DNA of 64,000 nt from Bacteroidota bacterium (GTDB lineage Bacteria > Bacteroidota > Bacteroidia > Cytophagales > Cyclobacteriaceae). This document shows, one piece after another, positions 8,859 to 17,933 of this stretch. The notes beneath the pieces are model-generated. The model worked only from the letters and a program-made list of their open reading frames with translations. It did no database searches and was not told the DNA's origin. Within the stretch, counting starts at the first letter, position 1; each line of letters opens with the position of its first letter. Both the position numbers and the translations under genes were made by a program. The DNA is taken from assembly GCA_018266055.1 (NCBI GenBank), contig JAFDYT010000002.1:1-64000 (forward strand), written 5' to 3'.

Positions 8859-10121
8859 ATGAAAATCCTGCTTCAATCTCCGCGCATCGTCAACACCTCG
8901 TCTCCTTTTCATCTAAAGAAAAAAAACGTACTGATCGTCAACGGTCGTATTGCAGAAATCGGTGATAAGAATTTCACAGCCGATAAAGTAATCGATGCGG
9001 ACGGAATGATTCTGAGTGCAGGCTGGTTTGACCTCGGAACTTTTGTTGGCGACCCTGGATTGGAACACCGTGAAGACCTGATTTCATTGGCGCGAGCGGC
9101 TGCCAACGGAGGCTTTACCGAAGTGGCTGTGCTACCCAATACACACCCTACTGTACAAACTAAAAACGAGGTAAGCTACATTACTCAAAACAACGACACG
9201 CGCATGGTGCAGATCCACGCGCTGGCTGCCGTTTCAAAAAATTGTAAAGGAGAAGAGCTTACCGACATGATCGACCTGAACGAAGCAGGAGCGGTTGCTT
9301 TTACCGATGGGCTAAAGCAACTCTGGCACACCGATATTTTTTTGAAATCATTACAGTATCTACAAAAATTCAACGGCTTGCTGATCGACCATCCGGAAGA
9401 CCTTTGGCTCAATTTGTTCGGACAAATGCACGAAGGGCCTCAAAGTGCATCCCTCGGACTTAAAGGAATGCCTCGCATCGCCGAAGAAATATCCGTGAGC
9501 CGAAGTTTACAACTTTTAGAATACGCGGGAGGCCGGCTGCATTTTTCGCGCATCTCTTCAGCCAAAAGTGTTAACCTGATTCGTCAGGCAAAAAAGAAAG
9601 GCCTTAATGTAAGTTGCGATGTCACGGGTTATCAAGCCCTGCTGACCGACGAGCAATTGGCCACCTTTGATACCAATTACAAAACAAATCCTCCGCTACG
9701 CGAAGCCGAAGACATCGACGCGCTGATCAAAGGGCTCAACGACGGAACCATCGACTCTATTTGCAGCGGGCACATTCCCGTGGACGACGAAAGCAAGTTT
9801 CTAGAATTTGACCAGGCCGATTTCGGTATCATCAACCTGCAAACATTCGGATCGCAACTGTCTTTGCTCGCGGCGGAAGTAAAGCTGGAAGACCTCATCC
9901 TCAAAGTAGCCGAAGCGCCGCGACAACTTCTCTCGCTGGAAATTCCAAAGATTGATATCGAAGAAAAAGCAAACCTCACGCTATTCGATCCCTCCTACAC
10001 CTGGGAATTCAAAACTGAAAACAATTTTTCGAAATCGAAAAACTCACCCTGGCTTGGAAAAAAATTGAAAGGCAAAGCCGTGGCTGTTTTCAACAACGGG
10101 AAAGCCCGACTTGAAGATTAG
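8859..10121 (+). CDS. Dihydroorotase-like amidohydrolase, probably catalytically inactive
   Basis: Belongs to the class I dihydroorotase family (pyrimidine synthesis, carbamoyl-aspartate to dihydroorotate), with the family's order of segments over 420 residues: IVNGRIAEIGD, DADGMILSAGWFDLG, AANGGFTEVAVLPNTHP, LNVSCDVT, and a C-terminal amidohydrolase strand region. Key residues are missing. The metal-binding D-x-H-x-H after the first strand reads D58-L-G60-T-F62, and the catalytic Asp before the last conserved His is replaced by G304 (SGH instead of TDH). This resembles non-catalytic PyrX-type homologues that support aspartate transcarbamoylase. It probably shares an operon with the BatA-like gene upstream. 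Confidence 0.85.
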   Translation: MKILLQSPRIVNTSSPFHLKKKNVLIVNGRIAEIGDKNFTADKVIDADGMILSAGWFDLGTFVGDPGLEHREDLISLARAAANGGFTEVAVLPNTHPTVQTKNEVSYITQNNDTRMVQIHALAAVSKNCKGEELTDMIDLNEAGAVAFTDGLKQLWHTDIFLKSLQYLQKFNGLLIDHPEDLWLNLFGQMHEGPQSASLGLKGMPRIAEEISVSRSLQLLEYAGGRLHFSRISSAKSVNLIRQAKKKGLNVSCDVTGYQALLTDEQLATFDTNYKTNPPLREAEDIDALIKGLNDGTIDSICSGHIPVDDESKFLEFDQADFGIINLQTFGSQLSLLAAEVKLEDLILKVAEAPRQLLSLEIPKIDIEEKANLTLFDPSYTWEFKTENNFSKSKNSPWLGKKLKGKAVAVFNNGKARLED

Positions 10122-10125
10122 CTAC

Positions 10126-10353
10126 CTATTCAGATTCTTTTCCCCCGCTCGTCAGGTATCCAACCAACGTGTAGACTGCTGCAATCAGCAAGTCGCTAAG
10201 CAACCAATTCCTGATTGTATCACTAGCAGAATGCGAGGTTGAATCGATTCGGGTAAACATAAAAACAGAACCTACCACCGCGAAGACAAGAATCATCCAG
10301 CCCATGAGCGAAACCGGCTGATAGAAAATCCCTTTTCGGATGAACCATTTCAT
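10126..10353 (-). CDS. Small two-helix membrane protein, end of efflux operon
   Basis: A 75-residue protein with two hydrophobic segments (about residues 14-34 and 50-68) separated by a polar loop, ending in a charged tail GGKESE. It starts 15 bases after the czcA-like stop on the same strand and so is likely the last gene of the metal-efflux operon. It converges with the dihydroorotase-like gene, leaving 4 bases between the stops. I do not recognise a family. Confidence 0.65.
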   Translation of the reverse strand: MKWFIRKGIFYQPVSLMGWMILVFAVVGSVFMFTRIDSTSHSASDTIRNWLLSDLLIAAVYTLVGYLTSGGKESE

Positions 10354-10368
10354 ATTCGTCAGGTAACG

Positions 10369-13300
10369 TTACGCAGTCACTTTTTTATAATGCTTAAACT
10401 TGCGATGGTTGAGTACTTTGTAAATCGCAGGCAAGATCAACAACGTAAGCAACGTAGCAGACACCAGACCGCAGATCACCACCACCGCCAGAGGTCGCTG
10501 AGTTTCTGAACCAATGCCGGTAGAAAGCGCCGCAGGCAACAACCCGAGGCCCGCCATCAGTGCCGTCATCACCACAGGTCGCACGCGCGATAAAGCTCCA
10601 TTAAATATCGCTTCGTCGAGATGCATGCCCATGTCCACATTTTTATTGAACACCGATACGAGGATCACGCCGTTCTGCACGCACACACCAAACAAGGCGA
10701 TGAATCCTACTCCTGCCGAAATACTGAAGTTGATTCCTGTGAAGTACAAACCAAGGATACCTCCAATCAAGGCAAAGGGAACATTCATTAACACAATGCC
10801 AGCAAACTTCGCCGAGTTGAACATGAAGAACAGCCACATGAAAATCAGCACGATCGAAATAGGCACTACAATTCTCAACTGGCTTGTAGCGCGAACCTGA
10901 TTCTCAAACTCACCATTCCAACTCATGGAATATCCTTTCCCCAATTTTATCGCACGGTTCACGCGGGTCTGGGCTTCCGCAATTGTGCTGCCCAAGTCGC
11001 GCCCGCGCACTGAAAACTTAATGGGAATGAATCGCAGGTTTCCCTCGCGGTACACAAAAGCCGGTCCGGTCTGCAGCTTAATATCGGCGATTTCGCGCAT
11101 CGGAATTTTAGTGCCGTTGGTACACGGCACTAAAAGTTTCCCGATTTCTTTTTCGTTCAAGCGATACTCTGGCGAAAACCTGAGGCGAATATCAAACCGC
11201 CTTTCTCCTTCATACATGATCGAAGCCTGCTTACCACCCACGGCCATTTCAATAATACTATTGGCGTCGGCAATGTTGGCGCCGTACCGCGCAAGCTTGA
11301 TCCGATCGATTTCAATTCTAAGCTCAGGTTGGCCAAGACTTTTGAATATCCCTAAGTCTTCCACCCCGTCAATCTTACGCATAATGCTGTTGACGCTATC
11401 GGCAATCTGTTCGAGCTTCACCAGGTTGTCGCCAAAAATCTTGATGGCCATTTCGCCTTTCACTCCCGATACCGCTTCCTGCACATTGTCGGAGATTGGT
11501 TGCGAAAATCCAAAGACAACACCAGGAAACTCAGCCTCCAGTTTGTCTTGCATATCTTTTATGATCTCATCCTTACTTACACCTCTCTTCCAATCATCCT
11601 TGGGATAGAGATCGACAAAAAACTCGACGTTAAAAAAACCAGTAGGATCAGTGCCATCGTTGGGTCGGCCATTTTGTGAAATAACTCCTTTCACTTCCGG
11701 GTAAGCCTGAAAAATGTGGCGCATCTTTTCGGATTGCACATTGGCTTTTGAGAAGGCGATACTCTGCGGCATGCTTGCACGCACGTAGATAGAACCTTCG
11801 TTAAGCTGTGGCAAAAATTCTGAGCCAAGCCCGGCGGCGACGAGCAAGCTTGCCGCCAGCAATGCCAGCGAAAACGTAATACTCAACACGGGATGTTGCA
11901 ACGTCCAGAATACGGAAGGCCGGTAGATTTTTTCAAGACCACTCACCAGCGGGTTCTTCCTTTCCTTCACATTTTTTCCCAATAGCATTTTACAAAGCAA
12001 GGGGACTAACGTCAACGTAAAAATCAAAGCGCCCATCAAGGCAAAGCCCATGGTGTACGCCAAAGGCGAAAACATTTTGCCTTCAACTTTTTGGAAAGCA
12101 AATATTGGAATGAGCGCAGTGATGATAATGAGCTTGGAGAAAAAAATCGGTTTACCCATTTCGATGGAGATTTTCTTTACAAATCCCATCTTCGAAATAT
12201 TCTTAAATCGCTCCACGCCAAGCTCCTCTTGCTTGTGTGCAAGGAATACAAATACACCTTCCACCATCACCACCGCACCGTCGATGATGATACCAAAGTC
12301 AATGGCACCGATAGAAAGCAAGTTGGCCGACATTCCTTTAATCCGCATGCAAATGAAAGCGAACAGCAATGCGAGTGGAATAATAATCGCCACCATGATG
12401 GTAGTACGCCAGTCGAGCAAGAAAATGGAGAGGATAAACGTTACGAGCAACATCCCCACCACAAGATTTTCCATTACCGTGTGGATGGTGAGGTTCACTA
12501 ATGTTGTGCGATCGTAAAATACTTTGATCTTCACACCGGAAGGAAGCACCCGGCTGTTGATGTCATCAATGGTCGCATTCAGATCTTTCAATACCTGGCT
12601 TGGATTTTCGCCTTTGCGCAAGAGCACGATCCCTTCCACCACGTCTTGTTCGTCGCCACGGCCAACCTTACCCAAACGTGGCTTGAACGACTCACTGACT
12701 TTGCCAACCTCGCGCACGAAAATGGGCGTACCATTTATATTCTTGATGATGATATTTTCGATATCACTCATGTCATTGATTAAGCCCAGGCCGCGCACCA
12801 GGTAAGCCTGTGTTCCTTTTTCCACCACATCGCCGCCTACGTTGTCGTTGTTTGTTTTAATGGCTTTGTAAACGTCGTCAGCAGTAAAGCCGAAGGCAGT
12901 AAGTTTATTCGGGTCGAGTGTTACCTCATATGTTTTTACTTCGCCGCCAAAGCTGACCACGTCGGCCACGCCTTGCACCGCTTTAAGCCGCTTGTCGATT
13001 ACCCAATCCTGTATTTCTTTAAGTTGCCTTACGGTATGATCCTTACCTTCCAACGTATAGCGATAAATTTCACCGGTCGGGCCTGAAGGCGGCTGCACTT
13101 CAGGCGAGGCACCTTCCGGCAAATCAACGTTCACCAATTGATTGTTCACCATCTGACGCGCGCGGAAGTCATCCACCTCATCTTCAAAAATCAATGTCAC
13201 CACCGACAACCCAAAAAGTGAAATAGAACGCAAGCTGGTTTTGCGCGGCACTACGTTCATCTCGGTCTCAATTGGGATGGTTACAAATTTTTCGAGCTCC

Positions 13301-13485
13301 TCGGCGCTGCGCCCTGGCCACTGTGTGATGATCACCACGCGCGTGTTGATCACATCCGGAAAGGCCTCAATCGGAGTATTCAGAAAACTTCGTACACCGG
13401 CAATAATGATGATTAGCGTAAAGAGAAAAATCATCAACTTATTTTTCAGCGAGAAGCTGATGATGCCTTTGATAAAATTATTCAT
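10369..13485 (-). CDS. czcA: CzcA/CusA-type heavy-metal efflux RND transporter
   Basis: Inner-membrane RND pump of 1038 residues that uses the proton gradient to export metal cations through a periplasmic adaptor and an outer-membrane channel. The usual plan is visible: N-terminal helix, large periplasmic domain beginning NTPIEAFPDVINTRVVI, a block of helices, and a repeat of this arrangement. The helix 4 signature AIDFGIIIDGAVVMVEG matches the CzcA-type pattern, in which DFG and DG carry the proton-relay aspartates. The substrate metal cannot be read from sequence; Co/Zn/Cd is the family default and Cu/Ag pumps are related. It lies 5 bases from the adaptor gene, in order C-B-A. Confidence 0.95.
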   Translation of the reverse strand: MNNFIKGIISFSLKNKLMIFLFTLIIIIAGVRSFLNTPIEAFPDVINTRVVIITQWPGRSAEELEKFVTIPIETEMNVVPRKTSLRSISLFGLSVVTLIFEDEVDDFRARQMVNNQLVNVDLPEGASPEVQPPSGPTGEIYRYTLEGKDHTVRQLKEIQDWVIDKRLKAVQGVADVVSFGGEVKTYEVTLDPNKLTAFGFTADDVYKAIKTNNDNVGGDVVEKGTQAYLVRGLGLINDMSDIENIIIKNINGTPIFVREVGKVSESFKPRLGKVGRGDEQDVVEGIVLLRKGENPSQVLKDLNATIDDINSRVLPSGVKIKVFYDRTTLVNLTIHTVMENLVVGMLLVTFILSIFLLDWRTTIMVAIIIPLALLFAFICMRIKGMSANLLSIGAIDFGIIIDGAVVMVEGVFVFLAHKQEELGVERFKNISKMGFVKKISIEMGKPIFFSKLIIITALIPIFAFQKVEGKMFSPLAYTMGFALMGALIFTLTLVPLLCKMLLGKNVKERKNPLVSGLEKIYRPSVFWTLQHPVLSITFSLALLAASLLVAAGLGSEFLPQLNEGSIYVRASMPQSIAFSKANVQSEKMRHIFQAYPEVKGVISQNGRPNDGTDPTGFFNVEFFVDLYPKDDWKRGVSKDEIIKDMQDKLEAEFPGVVFGFSQPISDNVQEAVSGVKGEMAIKIFGDNLVKLEQIADSVNSIMRKIDGVEDLGIFKSLGQPELRIEIDRIKLARYGANIADANSIIEMAVGGKQASIMYEGERRFDIRLRFSPEYRLNEKEIGKLLVPCTNGTKIPMREIADIKLQTGPAFVYREGNLRFIPIKFSVRGRDLGSTIAEAQTRVNRAIKLGKGYSMSWNGEFENQVRATSQLRIVVPISIVLIFMWLFFMFNSAKFAGIVLMNVPFALIGGILGLYFTGINFSISAGVGFIALFGVCVQNGVILVSVFNKNVDMGMHLDEAIFNGALSRVRPVVMTALMAGLGLLPAALSTGIGSETQRPLAVVVICGLVSATLLTLLILPAIYKVLNHRKFKHYKKVTA

Positions 13486-13490
13486 GACGA

Positions 13491-14600
13491 CTACAGTCTG
13501 TTGTAAGCGGTTAACACAAACAGCGATCCTTCGGACACCACGCGATCGCCAATTTTCAACCCGCTACTCACTTCATAGTAATTGCCAAAGGTTTTGCCAA
13601 TGGTGATCACTACTTTCTCAAACTTTCTGTCGCCAAGATCCCGCATCACGTAATAGTGATTATTCTCTAATATCACCGCCGATTGTGGCACTGCTTTTAT
13701 TGAGCTACGCTGGCGGGATGTCACCACGATGGAAGCAAACATTTCCGGTTTGAGAAGACCTTCGCTGTTATTCAATTCAGTCCGGATTTTAATTACACGA
13801 GAGCTCGGGTCAAGCATCGTACCGATCTTCTTAACATTTCCACGAAATATCTTGTCGGGATAAGCGATAGTCTTCACCTGCACTTCATCGCCTTCCGCTA
13901 CTTTGGATAAATCACTCTCCGGAATGTTGGCCCAAACCCACACTACTTTCAGGTCTGAGATTGTAAATATGTTTGTGTTATTGTCATTTCGAATCTGTGT
14001 GCCTTCCGTCACGTTACGTTCTACAATGTAGCCCGAGCGGGGCGCCAATACATTATAGATGGCATCAAGGTCGCTGGACGAGCCACCGTACAACTTCAAA
14101 ATCTGCGTGCGCTCATTGAGTTCAGACAGTGCATTATTATAATCCTTGCGGGCGTTGGCAAATTCCTTTTCACTCATCATGCCGGCAGAAAAAAGTTCTT
14201 GTGCACGCGCCAGGTTTTTTTCTTCTACAGAGAAATTTGATTTTGCAACGTTGTAGTCGCGTTGAATCTGGCTCATGTCCATACTCAACAGCGTAGCAAG
14301 TCGTTGTCCCTTTTGAACATAATCACCCAACGAAGCGAATGTCTTTTCGACCGTGCCGCTCACAACAGGATAAATCCGTACCACGTTGTCTTCGGCAAAA
14401 CTCACCTCACCCACAGCCGTGAGTTGCTCGGCCATCATTTGCTGGCGAATGCTATCGATTTTGATGTGCGCCATCTGACTTTCACTGAGTTCGAGCTTTG
14501 TCTTGCCAGATTGGTCGTCTTGCTTAGTTGCTTTTTTATCGCTGCTGCACGAAATCCAAACGGCGCTAGCTACAAAAAATAAAAGAATGTTCTTCCTCAT
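13491..14600 (-). CDS. czcB: CzcB-type periplasmic adaptor lipoprotein of the RND efflux pump
   Basis: Membrane-fusion subunit linking the RND pump to the outer-membrane factor. The 369 residues begin with a signal peptide and lipobox (VWISC, Cys near 18). A lipoyl/barrel-sandwich half (VSGTVEKTFASLGDYVQKGQ), an alpha-helical hairpin rich in Glu, Lys and Ala (about 115-170), the second half-motif (LAPRSGYIVERNVTEGTQI), and a beta-barrel domain (VQVKTIAYPDKIFRGNVKKI) follow. I see no His-rich metal-binding N-terminal stretch such as some CzcB proteins carry. Operon position between czcC and czcA supports the call. Confidence 0.92.
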   Translation of the reverse strand: MRKNILLFFVASAVWISCSSDKKATKQDDQSGKTKLELSESQMAHIKIDSIRQQMMAEQLTAVGEVSFAEDNVVRIYPVVSGTVEKTFASLGDYVQKGQRLATLLSMDMSQIQRDYNVAKSNFSVEEKNLARAQELFSAGMMSEKEFANARKDYNNALSELNERTQILKLYGGSSSDLDAIYNVLAPRSGYIVERNVTEGTQIRNDNNTNIFTISDLKVVWVWANIPESDLSKVAEGDEVQVKTIAYPDKIFRGNVKKIGTMLDPSSRVIKIRTELNNSEGLLKPEMFASIVVTSRQRSSIKAVPQSAVILENNHYYVMRDLGDRKFEKVVITIGKTFGNYYEVSSGLKIGDRVVSEGSLFVLTAYNRL

Positions 14601-14609
14601 AAATACTAA

Positions 14610-15863
14610 TTAATAATCGATAACGGTTTCGCCTACACTAAAATTTAAGTTGTTAACACTATTCAAAAACTGCTGACGCAGTTCTATCAAAGCAATGTTG
14701 GTACTGATATAAATACGCTGGTAATCGATAAACTCCAGCAAGCTAATGTCGCGCTTTTGAAAATACGTGTTGGTATTTTTGTTGAGTTGCGTGAGACTAT
14801 TGATGTACTCATCCGAATAGTTCGTCAATCCTTCAAAGTTCTTCTTGTATTGTTTATAAGCCGATATCACTTGGTTAGTGATATTTATTTTAAGGTAATC
14901 GCGCTGCAACTGTGATTGTTTGATCGAATACTTTGCTCCTTTGATGGCACCTTGATTGCGATTGAATACCGGCAAAGGCATTTGCAAAATAAGGCCCGAA
15001 TAGTTGGGCGTATAGTTTGCGCCCTTGTCGTAATCGTAGCCAATGGTAAGATCAGGAACGCCAAGAGATCGCTGCAGCTTTAAATTTTGAAGTTGATATT
15101 CCTGGTATAAGTTGGATACTTTCAGATCAGGCCGTACGAGCATGGATCGCGAAATCAAACTATCAAGCACGAGGGTATTGTTGAACAATGGAATCTTCTG
15201 CACCACTTCCAGCAATGAATCTTTGGGATATTGCAACAAGGTGCGCAGTTGCGAAAGGTATTGCTCTTTCTGATTGGCATTATCAAGAGCCTGAGCTTTC
15301 ACGGCAATATACTCCGATTTAATACGAAGGTCTTCGGTAACTGAAATGGCGCCCACTTCCAATTCCTTTTTGCTTGCCGCAATCAGGCGCTGATAGCTAT
15401 TGAGCACTTCCGTGTACAATTTTTCTTTTGCTTCAAGCGCAGCGAGGTTGTTATAGTCGTTGCTCAATTCGAAAAGCAAACTGCGGATCACATCCGTAAA
15501 TTGTACTTTATTAATTTCCAGATTCAAGCGCGCCAGCTTCACCGTATTGGTGTGCTTTCCAGCGATCGAGATGGTCTGCGACAATTGAGTTTCAAACTGA
15601 TTGTTCGCTTTCAAGAAACTCTTTTCCACTTTGTTGTAGGCTTCCTGATTCCAATACACAGTGGGGTTGGGCCAGAGCTTAGCCTGAAGCACCTGAGCTT
15701 CGGCCTGATTGATTTCATAGTAAGCGGCCAGTAAGTAAAAATTCTTTTTCAAAAGCCTTTCTTTCGCCTGCTGCATGGTAAGCACAGAGTCTTTTTGCTG
15801 TGCTAAGAGCGGCGAAGAAAGGAGAAAAATAATAAAACAGCCGGTGAGGGACTTTGGGATCAT
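14610..15863 (-). CDS. czcC: CzcC/TolC-type outer-membrane efflux protein
   Basis: Outer-membrane channel subunit of the tripartite efflux system. The 417-residue protein has a signal peptide (residues 1-21, ending LLAQQ) and the duplicated helical layout of the OEP/TolC family: long amphipathic helices (INQAEAQVLQAK; LEINKVQFTDVIRSLLFELS) alternate with short strands, and the half repeats begin near KERLLKKNFYLLAAYYEI and LVRPDLKVSNLYQEY. It is ten bases upstream of the adaptor gene. Confidence 0.92.
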   Translation of the reverse strand: MIPKSLTGCFIIFLLSSPLLAQQKDSVLTMQQAKERLLKKNFYLLAAYYEINQAEAQVLQAKLWPNPTVYWNQEAYNKVEKSFLKANNQFETQLSQTISIAGKHTNTVKLARLNLEINKVQFTDVIRSLLFELSNDYNNLAALEAKEKLYTEVLNSYQRLIAASKKELEVGAISVTEDLRIKSEYIAVKAQALDNANQKEQYLSQLRTLLQYPKDSLLEVVQKIPLFNNTLVLDSLISRSMLVRPDLKVSNLYQEYQLQNLKLQRSLGVPDLTIGYDYDKGANYTPNYSGLILQMPLPVFNRNQGAIKGAKYSIKQSQLQRDYLKINITNQVISAYKQYKKNFEGLTNYSDEYINSLTQLNKNTNTYFQKRDISLLEFIDYQRIYISTNIALIELRQQFLNSVNNLNFSVGETVIDY

Positions 15864-15922
15864 ATTCTAAAATGTGGAGTAAAAAAATATACAACGGGCC
15901 TGAGAGGCCTGGCGTGTAATCG

Positions 15923-16273
15923 TCAGATCAACAGTTGTCGGTGCCAAAGGTAAACCTGGCATTTGATTACGCTTGCTTCGCGTGATCGCGAAGGCTGTAC
16001 CGATTCGCCGACATCTATAAGAGATGGAAGAGCATGGATTAATCCTGAATATTCTGGCAGTTCAACGCTATTATCATCATCAATGTCTTCTTTGTCATCG
16101 GCCGACAAGGCCAGCAGGTAATTATCGGAAACAGGGGAATGCGATTTCACAAAGATCCGGTTGACCGCGCAGACATTACTCTCGCACATCATCACAGAAC
16201 TCACACTCAACGCCAGTAGCGCACCGGCTACAAAGCGAAAGAGTGATACTTTTATGAAATTCAGATTTGACAC
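15923..16273 (-). CDS. Small membrane-anchored or secreted protein leading the efflux operon
   Basis: A 116-residue protein with a hydrophobic N-terminal segment (about residues 10-28) ending MMCE, then an acidic stretch DDKEDIDDDNSVELPEY and a basic C-terminus. The GTG at 16271-16273 is the only start that keeps the leader. A good -7 promoter element lies five bases upstream of it. The gene precedes czcC by 59 bases on the same strand, so it probably heads the operon. The acidic stretch could bind metal ions, but that is a guess from composition. The family is not recognised. Confidence 0.6.
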   Translation of the reverse strand: MSNLNFIKVSLFRFVAGALLALSVSSVMMCESNVCAVNRIFVKSHSPVSDNYLLALSADDKEDIDDDNSVELPEYSGLIHALPSLIDVGESVQPSRSREASVIKCQVYLWHRQLLI

Positions 16274-16278
16274 AATTG

Positions 16279-16310
16279 CAAAAGTAGGTTAAAAACGCAT
16301 ACTGATGCAA
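16279..16310 (-). promoter_or_regulatory. Bacteroidota-type promoter for the metal-efflux operon
   Basis: On the minus strand, TTG (16308-16310) is followed after 21 bases by TACTTTTG (16279-16286), a perfect TAnnTTTG -7 match. The usual spacer is about 19. Only five bases separate the octamer from the GTG start at 16273, so the mRNA would have little or no leader. Confidence 0.6.
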
Positions 16311-16331
16311 ATGGTTATGAATCGGGGGTTT

Positions 16332-17651
16332 CTACAATCCAAAGAGTCCCTCGTTAAGGAGGTTAAGCGCCTTCTCTTTTTGCGAGGTCTCTACCAGCAG
16401 CGAGATGTTATTCGTGCTGCCGCCATAGCTTACCATGCGGATAGGCACCGAGGCCAGCGCCTGAAACACTTCTTTCAGCACACCTTCCTTTTCGGCCAGC
16501 ATGTTTCCTACAATACAGATTATCGTCTGGTCTTTATCGACGTCGATTACGCCAAACGTGTTAAGTTCCTTTACAATCTCGGCCAGGTACTTGCTGTCGT
16601 CGATGGTGACAGACACCGCTACTTCCGAGGTGCTGATCATGTCGATCGGTGTTTTGTATTTTTCAAACACGCCGAACACTTGTCTTAAAAATCCATACGC
16701 CAGCAACATGCGCGATGATTTTATTTTCACGGCAGTGATCCCGTCTTTTGCAGCGATGGCTTTAAACTGGCCTCGGCTGCCACGCTCACTAATCAACGTG
16801 CCGGCGGCTTTTTCATCCATCGTATTTTTCAGGCGTACGGGCACGTTATATTTCTGGGCTGGCACAATAGTGGAAGGGTGCAAAATCTTCGCACCGAAAT
16901 AAGCGAGCTCAGAAGCTTCATCAAAGGTAAGTTCAGCAATGGGCAAAGTCTTCTTCACGATGCGCGGATCGTTGTTGTGCATGCCGTCGATGTCAGTCCA
17001 TATCTGGATTTCTTCTGCACGCACTGCCGCTCCGATCAGCGATGCTGTGTAATCGCTACCGCCACGTTTCAGGTTATCGATTTCGTTTTTATTGTTGCGG
17101 CAAATGTATCCTTGCGTCACCAGCATGCTGGCTCCAGTCATGGTTTCCAGTATGGGCTTGAGTCGCTCGGCAATTTTTTCCAGTTCAGGTTCGTGATTTT
17201 CATCGATCGACATGAAATGAAGTGCCGGCAACAGCCGTGCATTGATCTTCCGCTCCTGGCAATGATGATAGAACAACTCGGTAGAGATGAGTTCGCCTTG
17301 CGCCAGCAATTCGCGGTAACCGCGATCATCAAATTTTCCGGCGGCCAATAGTCTGAATAAACTGAAATAACGGCTCACAATTTCCTGGCCGATGGCCTGA
17401 TAGGAAGGCGATTCAAAAAGCTCCTGAATGAAGTTCTGATAGTGTTTTTCGAGTGCTACTATTTCATCCTCGGCGGCCGGGTGATTGTTGGCCAGCAAGG
17501 CATCGCCAATGCGCACCAGCGCATTAGTAGTTCCGCTCAGCGCAGAGAGAACCACAATCTTCTGACCGGGCATGCCTAATACCAGTTCCGCAATTTTTTT
17601 CATGCGCTCAGGCTTGCCTACGGATGTACCACCAAATTTTACGACGAGCAT
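16332..17651 (-). CDS. lysC: Aspartate kinase (monofunctional)
   Basis: Phosphorylates aspartate, the first step toward lysine, threonine, methionine and diaminopimelate. The 439 residues begin with the ATP-binding strand MLVVKFGGTSVG. The kinase region includes KRGGSDYTASLIGAAV and WTDIDGMHNNDPRIV. Two C-terminal ACT domains follow from about residue 290 (AVKIKSSRMLL and VSVTIDDSKYLAEI), which sense pathway end products. No homoserine dehydrogenase is fused. An in-frame ATG at 17723 exists, but the start at 17651 is preferred because the catalytic motif begins there and a perfect -7 promoter element lies between the two. Confidence 0.95.
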   Translation of the reverse strand: MLVVKFGGTSVGKPERMKKIAELVLGMPGQKIVVLSALSGTTNALVRIGDALLANNHPAAEDEIVALEKHYQNFIQELFESPSYQAIGQEIVSRYFSLFRLLAAGKFDDRGYRELLAQGELISTELFYHHCQERKINARLLPALHFMSIDENHEPELEKIAERLKPILETMTGASMLVTQGYICRNNKNEIDNLKRGGSDYTASLIGAAVRAEEIQIWTDIDGMHNNDPRIVKKTLPIAELTFDEASELAYFGAKILHPSTIVPAQKYNVPVRLKNTMDEKAAGTLISERGSRGQFKAIAAKDGITAVKIKSSRMLLAYGFLRQVFGVFEKYKTPIDMISTSEVAVSVTIDDSKYLAEIVKELNTFGVIDVDKDQTIICIVGNMLAEKEGVLKEVFQALASVPIRMVSYGGSTNNISLLVETSQKEKALNLLNEGLFGL

Positions 17652-17671
17652 ATATTTTGTTTTTGAGGCCG

Positions 17672-17679
17672 CAAAGTTA
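17672..17679 (-). promoter_or_regulatory. -7 promoter element TAACTTTG for aspartate kinase
   Basis: Perfect TAnnTTTG match on the minus strand, 20 bases before the chosen ATG. A TTC, one base off TTG, lies 19 bases further upstream. It supports the internal start of the aspartate kinase. Confidence 0.5.
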
Positions 17680-17933
17680 TTGTCTATCATCAAATTACGA
17701 AGGAATGGAAAGTGATTTTTCAAAAAAGTTAACCGCTTCCCTTTCCTAATGACCGTTCACCAAAGCGCTATCCGGCCTGGCGTTGCATATACAACGGTTG
17801 CATTCGCCACGTACTCTAAATCCGGTCTGATTAACATCATTTATTTTAGTTGGGAATAGTTTTCTTTTTGAGGGGGTTGAATGATAACTTCGCGACCACA
17901 ATTCTAAAAGGACTAACTCAAACTGATAAGATT

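Noticed and set aside
10925-11608. Open frame of 227 codons opposite czcA
   Set aside because: Ser/Arg/Pro-rich translation, no start signal, and complete overlap with a well-conserved RND pump.
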